64,000 nt of DNA from Portibacter lacus. Lineage in GTDB: Bacteria > Bacteroidota > Bacteroidia > Chitinophagales > Saprospiraceae. The stretch lies in assembly GCF_021533215.1 (NCBI RefSeq), contig NZ_JAJNKA010000003.1, positions 62,001 to 126,000 of the forward strand, given 5' to 3'. Shown piece after piece: positions 18,139 through 26,866 of the stretch; position 1 is the first letter of the stretch; each line of letters begins with the position of its first letter. Made by a program: the position numbers and the translations under genes. A model generated the notes under the pieces. The model ran no database searches. It was given only the letters and a program-made list of their open reading frames with translations, and was not told where the DNA came from.

Positions 18139-18471
18139 TTAGCAACAATCTTGTTTTTGAGACAGGTCTTGATCCAAGAATCCAATCATAATTGACTTCA
18201 TCGAAGTCCAGTTTTCTTTGTGAATACAATAGCAAACGCTTGTTCCTTCGACGTTTCCTTTGATCAGTCCTAGTCGCTTTAACTCTTTCAAGTGTTGTGA
18301 AATCGTAGGTTGTGCTAACCCAATTTCATTCACTAAGTCTCCGCAAACACAGGCGTCCATTTTAAATAAATACTGCAATATAGATACTCTTGCAGGGTGA
18401 CCGAATGCTTTTGCAAAAAGAGCAATTTCGTTTTGTTCATCCGAAAACATTTCCGTTTTAGCTAATCCCAT
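18139..18471 (-). CDS. arsR: ArsR-family metal-responsive repressor
   Basis: 110 residues with a winged helix-turn-helix. The metal-binding signature is D-A-C-V-C-G-D-L near residue 33 (the ELCVCDL type motif of ArsR), followed by Q-P-T-I-S-Q-H-L-K-E-L-K in the recognition helix. Extra Cys residues end the protein (C-C). It is the first gene of the operon and presumably binds the palindrome 14-39 bp upstream, releasing on arsenite binding. Confidence 0.92.
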   Translation of the reverse strand: MGLAKTEMFSDEQNEIALFAKAFGHPARVSILQYLFKMDACVCGDLVNEIGLAQPTISQHLKELKRLGLIKGNVEGTSVCYCIHKENWTSMKSIMIGFLDQDLSQKQDCC

Positions 18472-18484
18472 GGTATTAAAATTT

Positions 18485-18510
18485 ACTTAATCGCAATATT
18501 ACGATTAAGT
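18485..18510 (-). promoter_or_regulatory. ArsR operator
   Basis: A perfect nine-base inverted repeat, ACTTAATCG and CGATTAAGT separated by eight bases (CAATATTA). It lies 14 bp upstream of arsR and overlaps a TAATATTG that resembles the -7 element on the minus strand (one mismatch from TAnnTTTG). The ATCG/CGAT core at this spacing matches operators of ArsR repressors in the phylum. Confidence 0.8.
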
Positions 18511-18675
18511 TTTCAATTCACCTAACTTTTTTGAATAGATCAATATGTTGAATCGAAAAAACAAAAAATTATAATGTGTTTTGAATAGCCAACTTAACAA
18601 ATTGCTAAAAATGTCTTATTTCTAGAGCAATTTCATCCAAAGGTCAATCAATCAGAAATTTTAAAAATAAAAACA

Positions 18676-18689
18676 TTGACTTACATCAT
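18676..18689 (+). promoter_or_regulatory. FNR/CRP-type site upstream of the cupin gene
   Basis: TTGACTTACATCAT matches TTGA-N6-TCAA with one mismatch, a weak CRP/FNR superfamily site about 180 bp upstream of the cupin gene. Stronger copies with nearly the same sequence lie at 20322, 20357 and 47187. The rest of the 18511-18869 gap shows no gene. Confidence 0.42.
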
Positions 18690-18869
18690 AATAATTACTG
18701 ATAGTCATCATATAATCCATCTAATTAATCCACTAATTTTAAAGAACGAATACAAAATTTAGAAATGCAATTATCCAGAATCATAAAAAGAAAAGAGGAG
18801 GATATCCTTCCATAATGATACCTCCATCTGATTTCAGAATTGATCATTATTTATTAAAAATACCTAACC

Positions 18870-19211
18870 ATGAACACTGCTTCTTTACTTAATAATCTTG
18901 AATTTAGCGATAAGCATCCAAAGATTTCCGTCCTGCTTGAAACGGAACGTTCTAAAGAGTTAAGAATAACATTCAAAAAGGGGCAGGTTATGAAAAAGCA
19001 TAAGACACCCTTCCCAATCGTCATTGAAATTTTCGATGGAGAAATTGCTTTTGGAGCGGAAGACAAAGTCACCATTGTTAAAAGAGGAGACATGCTTAGC
19101 TTAGATGGTGGCATTCCACATGACTTAACTGCTAATGAAGAAAGCATCGTTAGACTTACTCTTTCTAAAGGGGACAAAGTAGAGCGGGTAGAAAACGTGG
19201 CAAATTCCTAA
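18870..19211 (+). CDS. Cupin-domain protein
   Basis: 113 residues, all beta-strand. The cupin signature is G-Q-V-M-K-K-H-K-T-P near residue 32 and G-G-I-P-H-D-L-T-A near residue 80, placing metal-ligand His residues at the usual positions, but the first motif has only one His. The short length is normal for single-domain cupins. The substrate is unknown. It heads a loose series of small genes (gaps of 52 and 101 bp) and has an FNR-type site upstream, so an oxygen- or NO-related role is a guess. Confidence 0.7.
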   Translation: MNTASLLNNLEFSDKHPKISVLLETERSKELRITFKKGQVMKKHKTPFPIVIEIFDGEIAFGAEDKVTIVKRGDMLSLDGGIPHDLTANEESIVRLTLSKGDKVERVENVANS

Positions 19212-19263
19212 AAGAAAAGACTAAGTACTTTCTTTATTGTTGCAATAGTCTTAAATTCGTATT

Positions 19264-19635
19264 GTGAATACGAAGAACAGAATTCGAACGGTTTTATTTT
19301 TAACTGCAATCTATTGCTATGCAATCGGTATTGTTGCGAATTCACAGTTCAACAATAACTTTAAGGAAAACTTGAATCATGAATCGGGAAGTTACTTTTC
19401 TCTAGTTTCAAGTGGTCTTTTTGTACACAATTCTTCATCTGAAAATTCACTAAGTAGCCTTAAATCTTTTTCTAAGCCCTCGATCAATAATCCGAATGGA
19501 TTTAATCTTATCGAAAATAACAGATCAGAGCAAAGCTATGAAATTGAATACCTTAGAAATCATCACCATTCGATTAGCTATCTACTAAACAATCGAAAGG
19601 CTGAGATCATCTATCCCTTCCACTTTTTTTGGTAA
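19264..19635 (+). CDS. Hypothetical small membrane or exported protein
   Basis: 123 residues from a GTG start (no ATG available). One hydrophobic segment (about residues 8-26) may be a signal peptide or anchor; the rest is Ser- and Asn-rich, with an H-H-H cluster near residue 100 and an aromatic end (Y-P-F-H-F-F-W). No family is recognised. The His cluster and the aromatic tail suggest a small metal-binding or accessory role, but this is a guess. It lies between the cupin and another small membrane protein on one strand. Confidence 0.5.
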   Translation: MNTKNRIRTVLFLTAIYCYAIGIVANSQFNNNFKENLNHESGSYFSLVSSGLFVHNSSSENSLSSLKSFSKPSINNPNGFNLIENNRSEQSYEIEYLRNHHHSISYLLNNRKAEIIYPFHFFW

Positions 19636-19736
19636 TGATAATATAGCTCCATAAATCTTATGGCTGCCGCTTAACAATTACGCTTTACTAACCAGTAAGG
19701 CTATACTTATTATCAATACACAAAAATTTAAAAATC

Positions 19737-20210
19737 ATGGATTTTGGAATGACACTCATAGGAGTGATTGTTGTCGCTATATGTACTGTTCCTCTTGTAG
19801 GAATGTACATCAAGAAAAAAAATAAAGAACATAAAATGCTAGATGTCTTAAAAGACCTAGCCACTAAGCAAGATTGCAATATTACGGAACACGAATTCTG
19901 CAGAAATTTCGCAATCGCTATAGATCAGAGCAAGCATTTTTTATTCTTTGATAAACATTCAGAGCAAGCTGAAGATGCCTTATTCATCAACCTTGAAGAA
20001 ATCAAGTCGAGCAAAGTGGTCAAAACCATGCGCGAAGGGAGTAAGGTATCTGTTATTCAGAAAGTTGAACTTGTCCTTACACCAAGTACAAACGCAGCAG
20101 ATATCAAATTAGAATTATACAATGATAACAGCAATATGCAGATCAATGAAGAATTACAGATGGCTGAAAAATGGTCTGAAATTATTAACAACCAGTTGAA
20201 AAACAGATAG
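19737..20210 (+). CDS. Single-pass membrane protein, conserved type, function unknown
   Basis: 157 residues: an N-terminal membrane segment (about residues 3-24) then a cytosolic domain of mixed alpha/beta character (K-K-K-N-K-E-H at the interface, F-L-F-F-D-K-H and A-L-F-I-N-L-E-E-I strands). No motif matches a family I know. It ends 12 bases before a strong terminator, which fixes the end of this transcript. Confidence 0.6.
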   Translation: MDFGMTLIGVIVVAICTVPLVGMYIKKKNKEHKMLDVLKDLATKQDCNITEHEFCRNFAIAIDQSKHFLFFDKHSEQAEDALFINLEEIKSSKVVKTMREGSKVSVIQKVELVLTPSTNAADIKLELYNDNSNMQINEELQMAEKWSEIINNQLKNR

Positions 20211-20221
20211 CATGAAAAGCG

Positions 20222-20256
20222 AAAGCCTTGCGATATGATCGCAAGGCTTTTTTTAT
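20222..20256 (+). terminator. Intrinsic terminator
   Basis: A perfect 11-bp stem AGCCTTGCGAT (20224-20234), loop ATG, and ATCGCAAGGCT (20238-20248), followed by a run of T. It lies 12 bp after the stop of the 19737-20210 gene. Confidence 0.9.
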
Positions 20257-20321
20257 TTTCTCTTTTTTCAGTCAATTACAATCCTTCTAAAATTAAATTC
20301 TATAATACTTTTCGAGGACAT

Positions 20322-20370
20322 TTAACATAGATCAACGACTGAGTGACTAAAAATAATTGACATAGATCAA
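20322..20370 (+). promoter_or_regulatory. Two tandem FNR/CRP-type sites upstream of the metzincin gene
   Basis: TTAACATAGATCAA at 20322-20335 and TTGACATAGATCAA at 20357-20370; start-to-start spacing is 35 bp. The second is a perfect TTGA-N6-TCAA. They are 160-208 bp upstream of the secreted metzincin-like gene. The second occurs exactly, in reverse complement, at 47187, so the same regulator may act at both places. The gap shows no other gene. Confidence 0.62.
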
Positions 20371-20529
20371 TTATGCAAGTTAGGACACAATTTATTCATA
20401 TACAACTTACTATATGTTACTATTTATCATATAACTGACAAGTATTTAACAGTTAAGGTCCGGAAAATCGATCGTATTTCTTATATAGAATACATATCTT
20501 CGTCTAAAACCATTAATAATTTGATAGAA

Positions 20530-21414
20530 ATGAGAGCCAATTTCCTCCCACTGGCCATATTCTCTTTAATTTTGTTTTTGAATGTAACCCCATCCATCTG
20601 CCAAATTGAAAGTCCCAGTAAAATCAAAGACTATTCATCTTTGACTGAAGAAATTCACATCCTTACTTTTTTTGTAAATACACGAGACGGTAGATGGGAA
20701 GAGGAAACCCTTGAGACACAATTTGTCGAATTGCTTAAAAGCCAAAGGTGGCTGCAAGCTGAAGCCAAAAAGTGGAACCAATCTCTAGATTTTGATAATG
20801 AATATTTCTTCTTAGATAATAAATTTGTTACCTATTTAGATAGGAAAGCATTAAAATCTAATCCCAGAGTAATTCTACAGAAAATCATTAACAAACTCAA
20901 GTTTCATTCATTTCAGGAATACTTGAAAGAGAATGAGTTTGACCAAATAGTCAGAAAACTGAAAGTAGTTATCTTTATCAACAACGCTCATCGACGTCAT
21001 GTTATAACGCCTTGGTCAACTAAGGAAATGGATATTGTTATATTATACCGAGATCCAAAATCCGAAAAGGTAACTAACCAATACGAAATTTCTCATGAGC
21101 TACTTCATCAATTTGGAGCGTGGGACTTATACTATAAACGTGGGAAAAACCAAACCTTAGAAAGCGGAAAAGAAGCTGAAAAACGCTATCCCTATTCCAT
21201 TATGATGAAAAGGTATCAGAACAAAGAAATGCTGAACATTGACGAAGTAACTGCTTGGAGAATCGGCTGGAATCAATGGGATGAATCTTTTAATGAATTC
21301 GATCCATTCTTAAATCAAGAAAAAATAAAAGAAGAAGCCATCGGGATTCCGATTAGTGGCAAAACCAATCCTTCAAATTCCAATAAAAATAAGAAAGAAG
21401 GGAACTTACACTAG
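20530..21414 (+). CDS. Secreted metzincin-like zinc protease
   Basis: About 294 residues with an N-terminal signal peptide (F-S-L-I-L-F-L-N-V then S-I-C-Q). The zinc motif I-S-H-E-L-L-H-Q-F-G-A-W-D (H-E-x-x-H-x-x-G-x-x-D, near residue 191) has an Asp as the third ligand, as in the snapalysin-type metzincins. A Met-turn-like region with Ser and Met (S-I-M-M) occurs about 30 residues later. The central region of about 150 residues is unfamiliar. I use the ATG at 20530; a TTG at 20521 would add three residues. It stands alone, downstream of paired FNR-type sites. Confidence 0.72.
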   Translation: MRANFLPLAIFSLILFLNVTPSICQIESPSKIKDYSSLTEEIHILTFFVNTRDGRWEEETLETQFVELLKSQRWLQAEAKKWNQSLDFDNEYFFLDNKFVTYLDRKALKSNPRVILQKIINKLKFHSFQEYLKENEFDQIVRKLKVVIFINNAHRRHVITPWSTKEMDIVILYRDPKSEKVTNQYEISHELLHQFGAWDLYYKRGKNQTLESGKEAEKRYPYSIMMKRYQNKEMLNIDEVTAWRIGWNQWDESFNEFDPFLNQEKIKEEAIGIPISGKTNPSNSNKNKKEGNLH

Positions 21415-21544
21415 TTAACTGCTCTTCGTGCCTTCATTTACTTGCATTTGCCCAGCGAAACCACCATGCTGATAAATCGCCATTAATAAGGGCTTTCATT
21501 TTCTAAACAAGTATAAATTCTTAATTTTATTTAAAATCAAAATC

Positions 21545-21916
21545 ATGAAGTTAGGAGCATTTTCTATTAGCTTGAGTGTCAAGGACATAACAACATCTCA
21601 GTCATTTTACGAGAAACTAGGTTTTACAAAATTTGGTGGAGACATCGAACGAAAGTACCTCATTATGAAAAACGGGGACGCACTGATAGGCCTATTTGAA
21701 GGCATGTTCGAAGGAAACATACTCACTTTTAACCCTGGTTGGGATCAAGATGCACAGACGCTTGAAAACTATGATGATATTAGAAAGATACAAAAGCATC
21801 TAAAAGAAAACGGCATACCCTTAAGTTCAGAAACAGATGAAAGCGGAAAAGGCCCAGGAAGCATTTCATTTACCGATCCAGACAACAATAATATACTAAT
21901 CGATCAACATGTTTAA
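21545..21916 (+). CDS. VOC-family (glyoxalase/bleomycin-resistance type) protein
   Basis: 123 residues with the paired beta-alpha-beta-beta-beta of VOC metalloproteins: L-S-V-K-D-I-T-T-S-Q-S-F-Y-E-K-L-G-F at the start and S-F-T-D-P-D-N-N at the end, a typical substrate-side strand. Metal ligands are partly replaced (no clear first His). The function is not predictable, but the next gene overlaps its stop by 8 bp, so they are probably one operon. Confidence 0.8.
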   Translation: MKLGAFSISLSVKDITTSQSFYEKLGFTKFGGDIERKYLIMKNGDALIGLFEGMFEGNILTFNPGWDQDAQTLENYDDIRKIQKHLKENGIPLSSETDESGKGPGSISFTDPDNNNILIDQHV

Positions 21917-23894
21917 AAAAATCAACACACCTAAGAAAGCAAGTTTTTATATTCTTATTGTCCTTTTTAGTTTCATAACAAGCCAGTCCCAGCTATTGGC
22001 ACAAGATTCAGGGGAAATAAAACACTCAGAATGGAAAACCTTCGAAAGAGTGGATTTCACATTCGAAGGAAAGAATGCATATGTTGTTATTCCTTCTACC
22101 CCACTCCCTGGTAACCCGTGGATATGGAGGGCACGATTTCCTGGATGGCATACGGAAGCAGATAGCATCTTAGTCGAGAATGGTTTTCACCTCGCTTTCA
22201 TTAATACTGCTGATTATTTCGGAAGTCCGATAGCAATGGATATTTGGGATGAATTCTATACCTATTTGCTTGCTGAATATCAGCTGAATCGGAAAGTTTC
22301 CTTGATGGGTGTTAGCAGAGGGGGACTTTTTGTCTATAACTGGGCGATTAGGAATCCGACCAAGGTGTCAAGCATTTATGCCGAAGCACCAGTCTTAGAC
22401 TTTAAGAGCTGGCCTGGAGGATTTGGAGAAGGAAAAGGCAACCCAAAAGCATGGAAAACATTAAAAAACATTTATGGATTTGAATCAGATGAGGAAGCCA
22501 AGGCATATAAAAATCTTCCCATTCATCAGGCTGCTTCCATTGCATCCTATAAGATTCCTGTACTTCATATGATCGGTCTCAAAGACGAAGTTGTTCCTCC
22601 TGAAGAAAACACGATGATCCTTATCAACAACTATATCAAAGCTGGTGGCATTGCAACCGTCGTTCCATGTACACAAGGAGAGCAAAAACTAAATGGACAT
22701 CACTTTCCTATTGAAACTCCACAAACTGTGGCCGATTTTATCATGTATCACGCTAAGCCTAAACCGCTTCTTTCTTCTAGACCATATCATAAACAGAAGG
22801 GAGGCTTGAAAAATGCTCAACTTATTTTCGAAAAAGAGAAAAAAGGGAATATTGCATTTCTAGGAGGATCGATTACTTACAACGGAGGATGGAGAGATAG
22901 CCTTATGAATTACTTTGAAGAAAGATTCCCAGAAACTGATTTCACTTTTGTAAATGCTGGTGTACCGTCTATGGGCACGACTTCGTCTGCATTCAGATTA
23001 GAAAAAGATATTTTATCCAAGGGTAAGTTTGATCTCGTTTTTGAAGAGGCAGCCGTAAATGATGGTGGCAAAGGAAAGTCTAACGCCGAGCAATTGCGCG
23101 CGCTAGAAGGAATTATTAGACATCTTCGGAACAGTAACCCTAATATGGATATCGTCATGATGCATTTTGTCGATCCTATGAAAATTGAAAATTACAATGA
23201 TGGAATGGAACCCGTAGTAATTACAACCCACAACAAAATAGCAAGTCACTATGCAATTCCTACGATCAACTTAGCAAAGGAAGTAACGGACAGACTTAAT
23301 AATGATGAATTCACTTGGAAAGATGATTTCAAAAATTTACATCCCTCCCCATTTGGACAAGGTATCTATGCCCGTTCTATGATTCAGTTTTTAGACGACG
23401 CATTTAGTGATGAACTTATAGCGACCCAGAAAGTAGAAGCACACACATTCCCAGAGCTTCTCGATAAGAATGCCTATTACAATGGCAAGTTCATAGATAT
23501 ATCTAAAGCTAAATATGGAAAAGGATGGTTCGTGGATGAAAACTGGAATCCTAATGATGGAACGGGAAGTAGACAAAATTACATCAACGTACCGATGCTG
23601 ATCAGCGAACAACCTGGCAAGTCATTAAAAATAAAATTTGAAGGAAATGCTGTAGGTATTACCGTGGCAGCGGGACGAGACGCTGGAATTATTGAATATC
23701 GAATAGATAAAGGCGAATGGAAGAAGCAGGATTTATTTACTAAGCACAGTAAAAATTTACATCTTCCATGGTATTATACGCTAGCATCTGCATTAGAGAA
23801 TGGGAAACATGAATTAGAATTAAGATTGATAGAAGATAAAAATGAACGAAGCGAAGGCACGGCATGTAGGATTAGGTATTTTTACTACAATTAG
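21909..23894 (+). CDS. Secreted fusion of an alpha/beta hydrolase and an SGNH (GDSL-type) hydrolase
   Basis: 661 residues. A signal peptide (ending near L-L-A-Q) leads to an alpha/beta hydrolase domain (residues 30-285) with the nucleophile elbow G-V-S-R-G-G and a C-terminal H-H-F-P that supplies the base. The second half is an SGNH/GDSL domain: G-G-S-I-T-Y (block I), A-V-N-D (block III, Asn), and N-L-H-P-S-P-F-G (block V, with the catalytic His) near residue 480. A further beta-sandwich-like C-terminal region (residues 530-660) is unrecognised. Such pairs act on acetylated or esterified polysaccharides; that fits the sulfatase genes nearby. The upstream VOC gene overlaps the start by 8 bp. 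Confidence 0.78.
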   Translation: MFKKINTPKKASFYILIVLFSFITSQSQLLAQDSGEIKHSEWKTFERVDFTFEGKNAYVVIPSTPLPGNPWIWRARFPGWHTEADSILVENGFHLAFINTADYFGSPIAMDIWDEFYTYLLAEYQLNRKVSLMGVSRGGLFVYNWAIRNPTKVSSIYAEAPVLDFKSWPGGFGEGKGNPKAWKTLKNIYGFESDEEAKAYKNLPIHQAASIASYKIPVLHMIGLKDEVVPPEENTMILINNYIKAGGIATVVPCTQGEQKLNGHHFPIETPQTVADFIMYHAKPKPLLSSRPYHKQKGGLKNAQLIFEKEKKGNIAFLGGSITYNGGWRDSLMNYFEERFPETDFTFVNAGVPSMGTTSSAFRLEKDILSKGKFDLVFEEAAVNDGGKGKSNAEQLRALEGIIRHLRNSNPNMDIVMMHFVDPMKIENYNDGMEPVVITTHNKIASHYAIPTINLAKEVTDRLNNDEFTWKDDFKNLHPSPFGQGIYARSMIQFLDDAFSDELIATQKVEAHTFPELLDKNAYYNGKFIDISKAKYGKGWFVDENWNPNDGTGSRQNYINVPMLISEQPGKSLKIKFEGNAVGITVAAGRDAGIIEYRIDKGEWKKQDLFTKHSKNLHLPWYYTLASALENGKHELELRLIEDKNERSEGTACRIRYFYYN

Positions 23895-23992
23895 TCTATT
23901 TAGCTGATTTGTAAGTGTTTATTCGGACATCAGGAACAGTTTCGCAGTACCATTTTTAATAAATTGACGATTTTAGAGGAAATGCCTTTAAA

Positions 23993-26380
23993 ATGAAAAG
24001 AGTCTATTTTGTCGAAATTGCAATATCTATTATCCTGCTTTCGCAGATATTTCCTAATATTTTATATGGCGCAGATCCTCCAGCCCTTAAGATCGTAAGA
24101 GATGATCATGTTGCAACTGTAGAAATGGATTTTAAAGAAGGTGAAAGTTTTGGTGGACATCTTTGGGATATCGATGTAGATGGAACAGATCCTATCGGTT
24201 ATCTACTTGAGTGGTGGCCTGATCCTTTGGATACTATTCAAATGATCAAAGGCGAAGGATGTTCTACAGGGCAGCACACTGGAACTAAAGTCTTTGCAAC
24301 AGCTGAGTCGCCCCACAAATTGGTCACAGCAAGTCATATGGCACAACTTCAGCCAATAGCTAATAACCTTACCTATCATTTAAAAGTAACTAAATTGAAC
24401 AGTTTGGGTCAAGCTGCAAGCAACCCTACCATCGTATCCTTTGAAGGTGGCGATAGCACCAGAGTTCATTTACTTAAAAATTCTATGACTTTCTTTGATG
24501 ATTTCAACTTGCCCGAAGGTCCAGCGAATGAGTTAAAATGGAATAATGCGATGACTCCTCAAACAGACCCAAGATTCAATATGTTTTTCATTAATAAACA
24601 ATGTCACTCACATACCTTAAATGGAACACTCAATGGCGCTGCCGGAGATAAATCTCAAGTCGCACAGAGGCCGAGAAAGCCGATCTTAATTGAAGAAAAC
24701 CAAAGAAGACATGTGGTTTTTGACATGGATGGGATTTTTAGCCCTCGAGGAGTTTGGTATCTGGATTTCAATCCTATGGAAACCGACCTAACAGGTCACA
24801 TGAGCTTTTTTGATGCTAATGGGGATGTCGGTCTTCCAGCAGATTTGCTCAGAATAAGAGCTAAAAACCATGAAATCTCCGTCAGTTTGATTAATTCAGC
24901 AGGTGAATCCTATCAGGTAGCTCATGCTAATCTACCAGAATTTGGACGAAGAATGTCCACGAATGTAAGAAGAGCTTTTTCGTTATCTCTCGGTTCAGAT
25001 GGCATAGAAATAAAGGTAGACGGTACAACTGTAATTAATACACTGTTCGACGAAGGAAACTTTTCACCAGGAGTTTATCACTTGCTTTGGACTACGATCG
25101 GCTACAATACTTCTAAAGATGACAACCCCTATTTCTTATCACATTGGGACAATTTCGGTTTCGACGGACCAGATTTAGATCCTTTTGTGACGCATAATTA
25201 TGTAACAAGAATCATTGGCACAGATTTACAAAAAGCAAGCACTTACAATAATCAAAACCCTATATTTAAAATTGAAGTTCCTGATGATATCAGACCGATA
25301 ACCAGTAGTATTTCGAATGAAGTCTGGCTAGTGTTTACCTACATGAAAAATGACTACTCTTACTTTGACATTGGCATAGATGATTATTTACTATTCAATG
25401 GAAATAAATATGATCTTCCTGAAGCACCTAATAATTCAAGGCCATTAAATAATAGTTTAGTAGGTTATGACGGGTCCGCAATTTCGAATCGTATAAAAAT
25501 CGGTGAAGTTGAAATGGGAGGTAATTCACCTGTAATTATTGGAGAAAATCAAGTTCAATTTTTCGCTCAAAACACAGGAATTGTAAATGTCCATATTGAA
25601 ATAAAATGTCCAGAAAATGGAGCGTATCCAATATATACTCCACCTTCACAAATTCATCCCTATAAGAATCATGGTGATCTTCCGAAATTAGGTGTACCTA
25701 CCAAAATTGTCAAAATAGACAGCTTATATCCAAGTGAGGAAGGAGACTCGCTTTACAGTACAGAACTAAGTGGTACCGTGCCTGTAGAAATACTAGCTGG
25801 AAATAGGGCGTGGGCTGGGTGGGCCCCATATCTTCTGCATTCCCCAGCGCAAAGCGCAGAATTATGGAGTACAGGAAACACGCAAGGTATCAAATTCATA
25901 GAATTATATATTAAACCAGTTGGGAGTGATTCTATGCCTAGTTTGAGACTGGCAACTATTACTACAAATGCTCTTGCACCGGCTCCTCAAAGCAGATATG
26001 AATTTAAAATCGATACCAGAAAGGTAAACAATGGTGAATATGAATTATTTGCTATAGCCGAAAATGAAAATGGCCTGAAAAGTCATCCCAATTATGATGG
26101 ATTCGCTTTCAAATGGGATGCTGAAGAAATCTCGGGTGCCTACTACCCTATTCGAGTGACGATTAATAATCCTGTAATTGCGGAATATATTTTTAATGGC
26201 GTTCATGGAGAACAATGGACAGAAGATTCAAGCTGGGACAATGGTTTAATGCCACCCTATAATTATGATGGTTTGATAAAAATCGCAGCTAATTGCGAGA
26301 TTCCAGAAATATACAGTTTGGCACTTGGGAAGAATGCTGTCCTTAATATCAATTCTAATTCGACCTTGAAGATTAAATAG
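23993..26380 (+). CDS. Large secreted protein with ConA-like middle, family unknown
   Basis: 795 residues with a signal peptide (residues 1-27, ending in G-A). Residues about 165-400 have the strand pattern of a LamG/ConA-like sandwich (F-F-D-D-F, W-D-N-F-G-F-D-G-P). The rest is beta-rich. The final segment (W-T-E-D-S-S-W-D-N-G, then K-N-A-V-L-N-I-N) resembles the repeat that normally precedes a sorting domain in T9SS cargo, yet no such domain follows: the gene stops there and the convergent DinB gene overlaps its stop by 8 bp. It may be truncated or secreted by another route. No function is claimed. Confidence 0.62.
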   Translation: MKRVYFVEIAISIILLSQIFPNILYGADPPALKIVRDDHVATVEMDFKEGESFGGHLWDIDVDGTDPIGYLLEWWPDPLDTIQMIKGEGCSTGQHTGTKVFATAESPHKLVTASHMAQLQPIANNLTYHLKVTKLNSLGQAASNPTIVSFEGGDSTRVHLLKNSMTFFDDFNLPEGPANELKWNNAMTPQTDPRFNMFFINKQCHSHTLNGTLNGAAGDKSQVAQRPRKPILIEENQRRHVVFDMDGIFSPRGVWYLDFNPMETDLTGHMSFFDANGDVGLPADLLRIRAKNHEISVSLINSAGESYQVAHANLPEFGRRMSTNVRRAFSLSLGSDGIEIKVDGTTVINTLFDEGNFSPGVYHLLWTTIGYNTSKDDNPYFLSHWDNFGFDGPDLDPFVTHNYVTRIIGTDLQKASTYNNQNPIFKIEVPDDIRPITSSISNEVWLVFTYMKNDYSYFDIGIDDYLLFNGNKYDLPEAPNNSRPLNNSLVGYDGSAISNRIKIGEVEMGGNSPVIIGENQVQFFAQNTGIVNVHIEIKCPENGAYPIYTPPSQIHPYKNHGDLPKLGVPTKIVKIDSLYPSEEGDSLYSTELSGTVPVEILAGNRAWAGWAPYLLHSPAQSAELWSTGNTQGIKFIELYIKPVGSDSMPSLRLATITTNALAPAPQSRYEFKIDTRKVNNGEYELFAIAENENGLKSHPNYDGFAFKWDAEEISGAYYPIRVTINNPVIAEYIFNGVHGEQWTEDSSWDNGLMPPYNYDGLIKIAANCEIPEIYSLALGKNAVLNINSNSTLKIK

Positions 26381-26861
26381 CTGCTGTCGATTTTTGCTGC
26401 CGAATGATTTTTTTCAACATAACGATTTGACCTAAATGGTAGTGGATATGTTCAGTAATTCCGCATAAATTTCTAAAGTAGCTACCATATTGATAATCTG
26501 CAAATTCTTCAAACATCCTATCATCAGGCAGCTCCGAGACTAATGCAGTAAATACTTCTGCATCCAACCAAACTGAATTCATAAATTCAATCCAGTCGTC
26601 ATGTGATGCAATTATCGGGCATTCGAAACTGAACTTATCCTTAATGCTCAAAGGTTTCCCTTGCAAGAATGCAGTAACACCTTTCACATAGTAGTTCATA
26701 TGAAAAACAAGCGTTGCAATGGTGTTCAGACCATATACTTGTGTAATCGATTCTTCCCACGAGACATCTGCAAGCGTATCTTTTAGATTGACTGCTGTCC
26801 AGTTTTTGCCAAGGTATGCATCATGAAATTGCTTTCCGATTAACGTTGTTATCTTATTCAT
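26373..26861 (-). CDS. DinB-like (DUF1572-type) protein
   Basis: 162 residues of a four-helix DinB bundle: V-F-H-M-N-Y-Y near residue 53 and H-I-H-Y-H-L-G-Q-I-V near the end place His ligands for a metal site. These proteins are thought to be metal-dependent thiol transferases or of unknown activity. The gene converges with the giant secreted protein gene, overlapping it by 8 bp, and follows the response regulator by 6 bp on the same strand. Confidence 0.78.
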   Translation of the reverse strand: MNKITTLIGKQFHDAYLGKNWTAVNLKDTLADVSWEESITQVYGLNTIATLVFHMNYYVKGVTAFLQGKPLSIKDKFSFECPIIASHDDWIEFMNSVWLDAEVFTALVSELPDDRMFEEFADYQYGSYFRNLCGITEHIHYHLGQIVMLKKIIRQQKSTAAI

Positions 26862-26866
26862 CAGTT

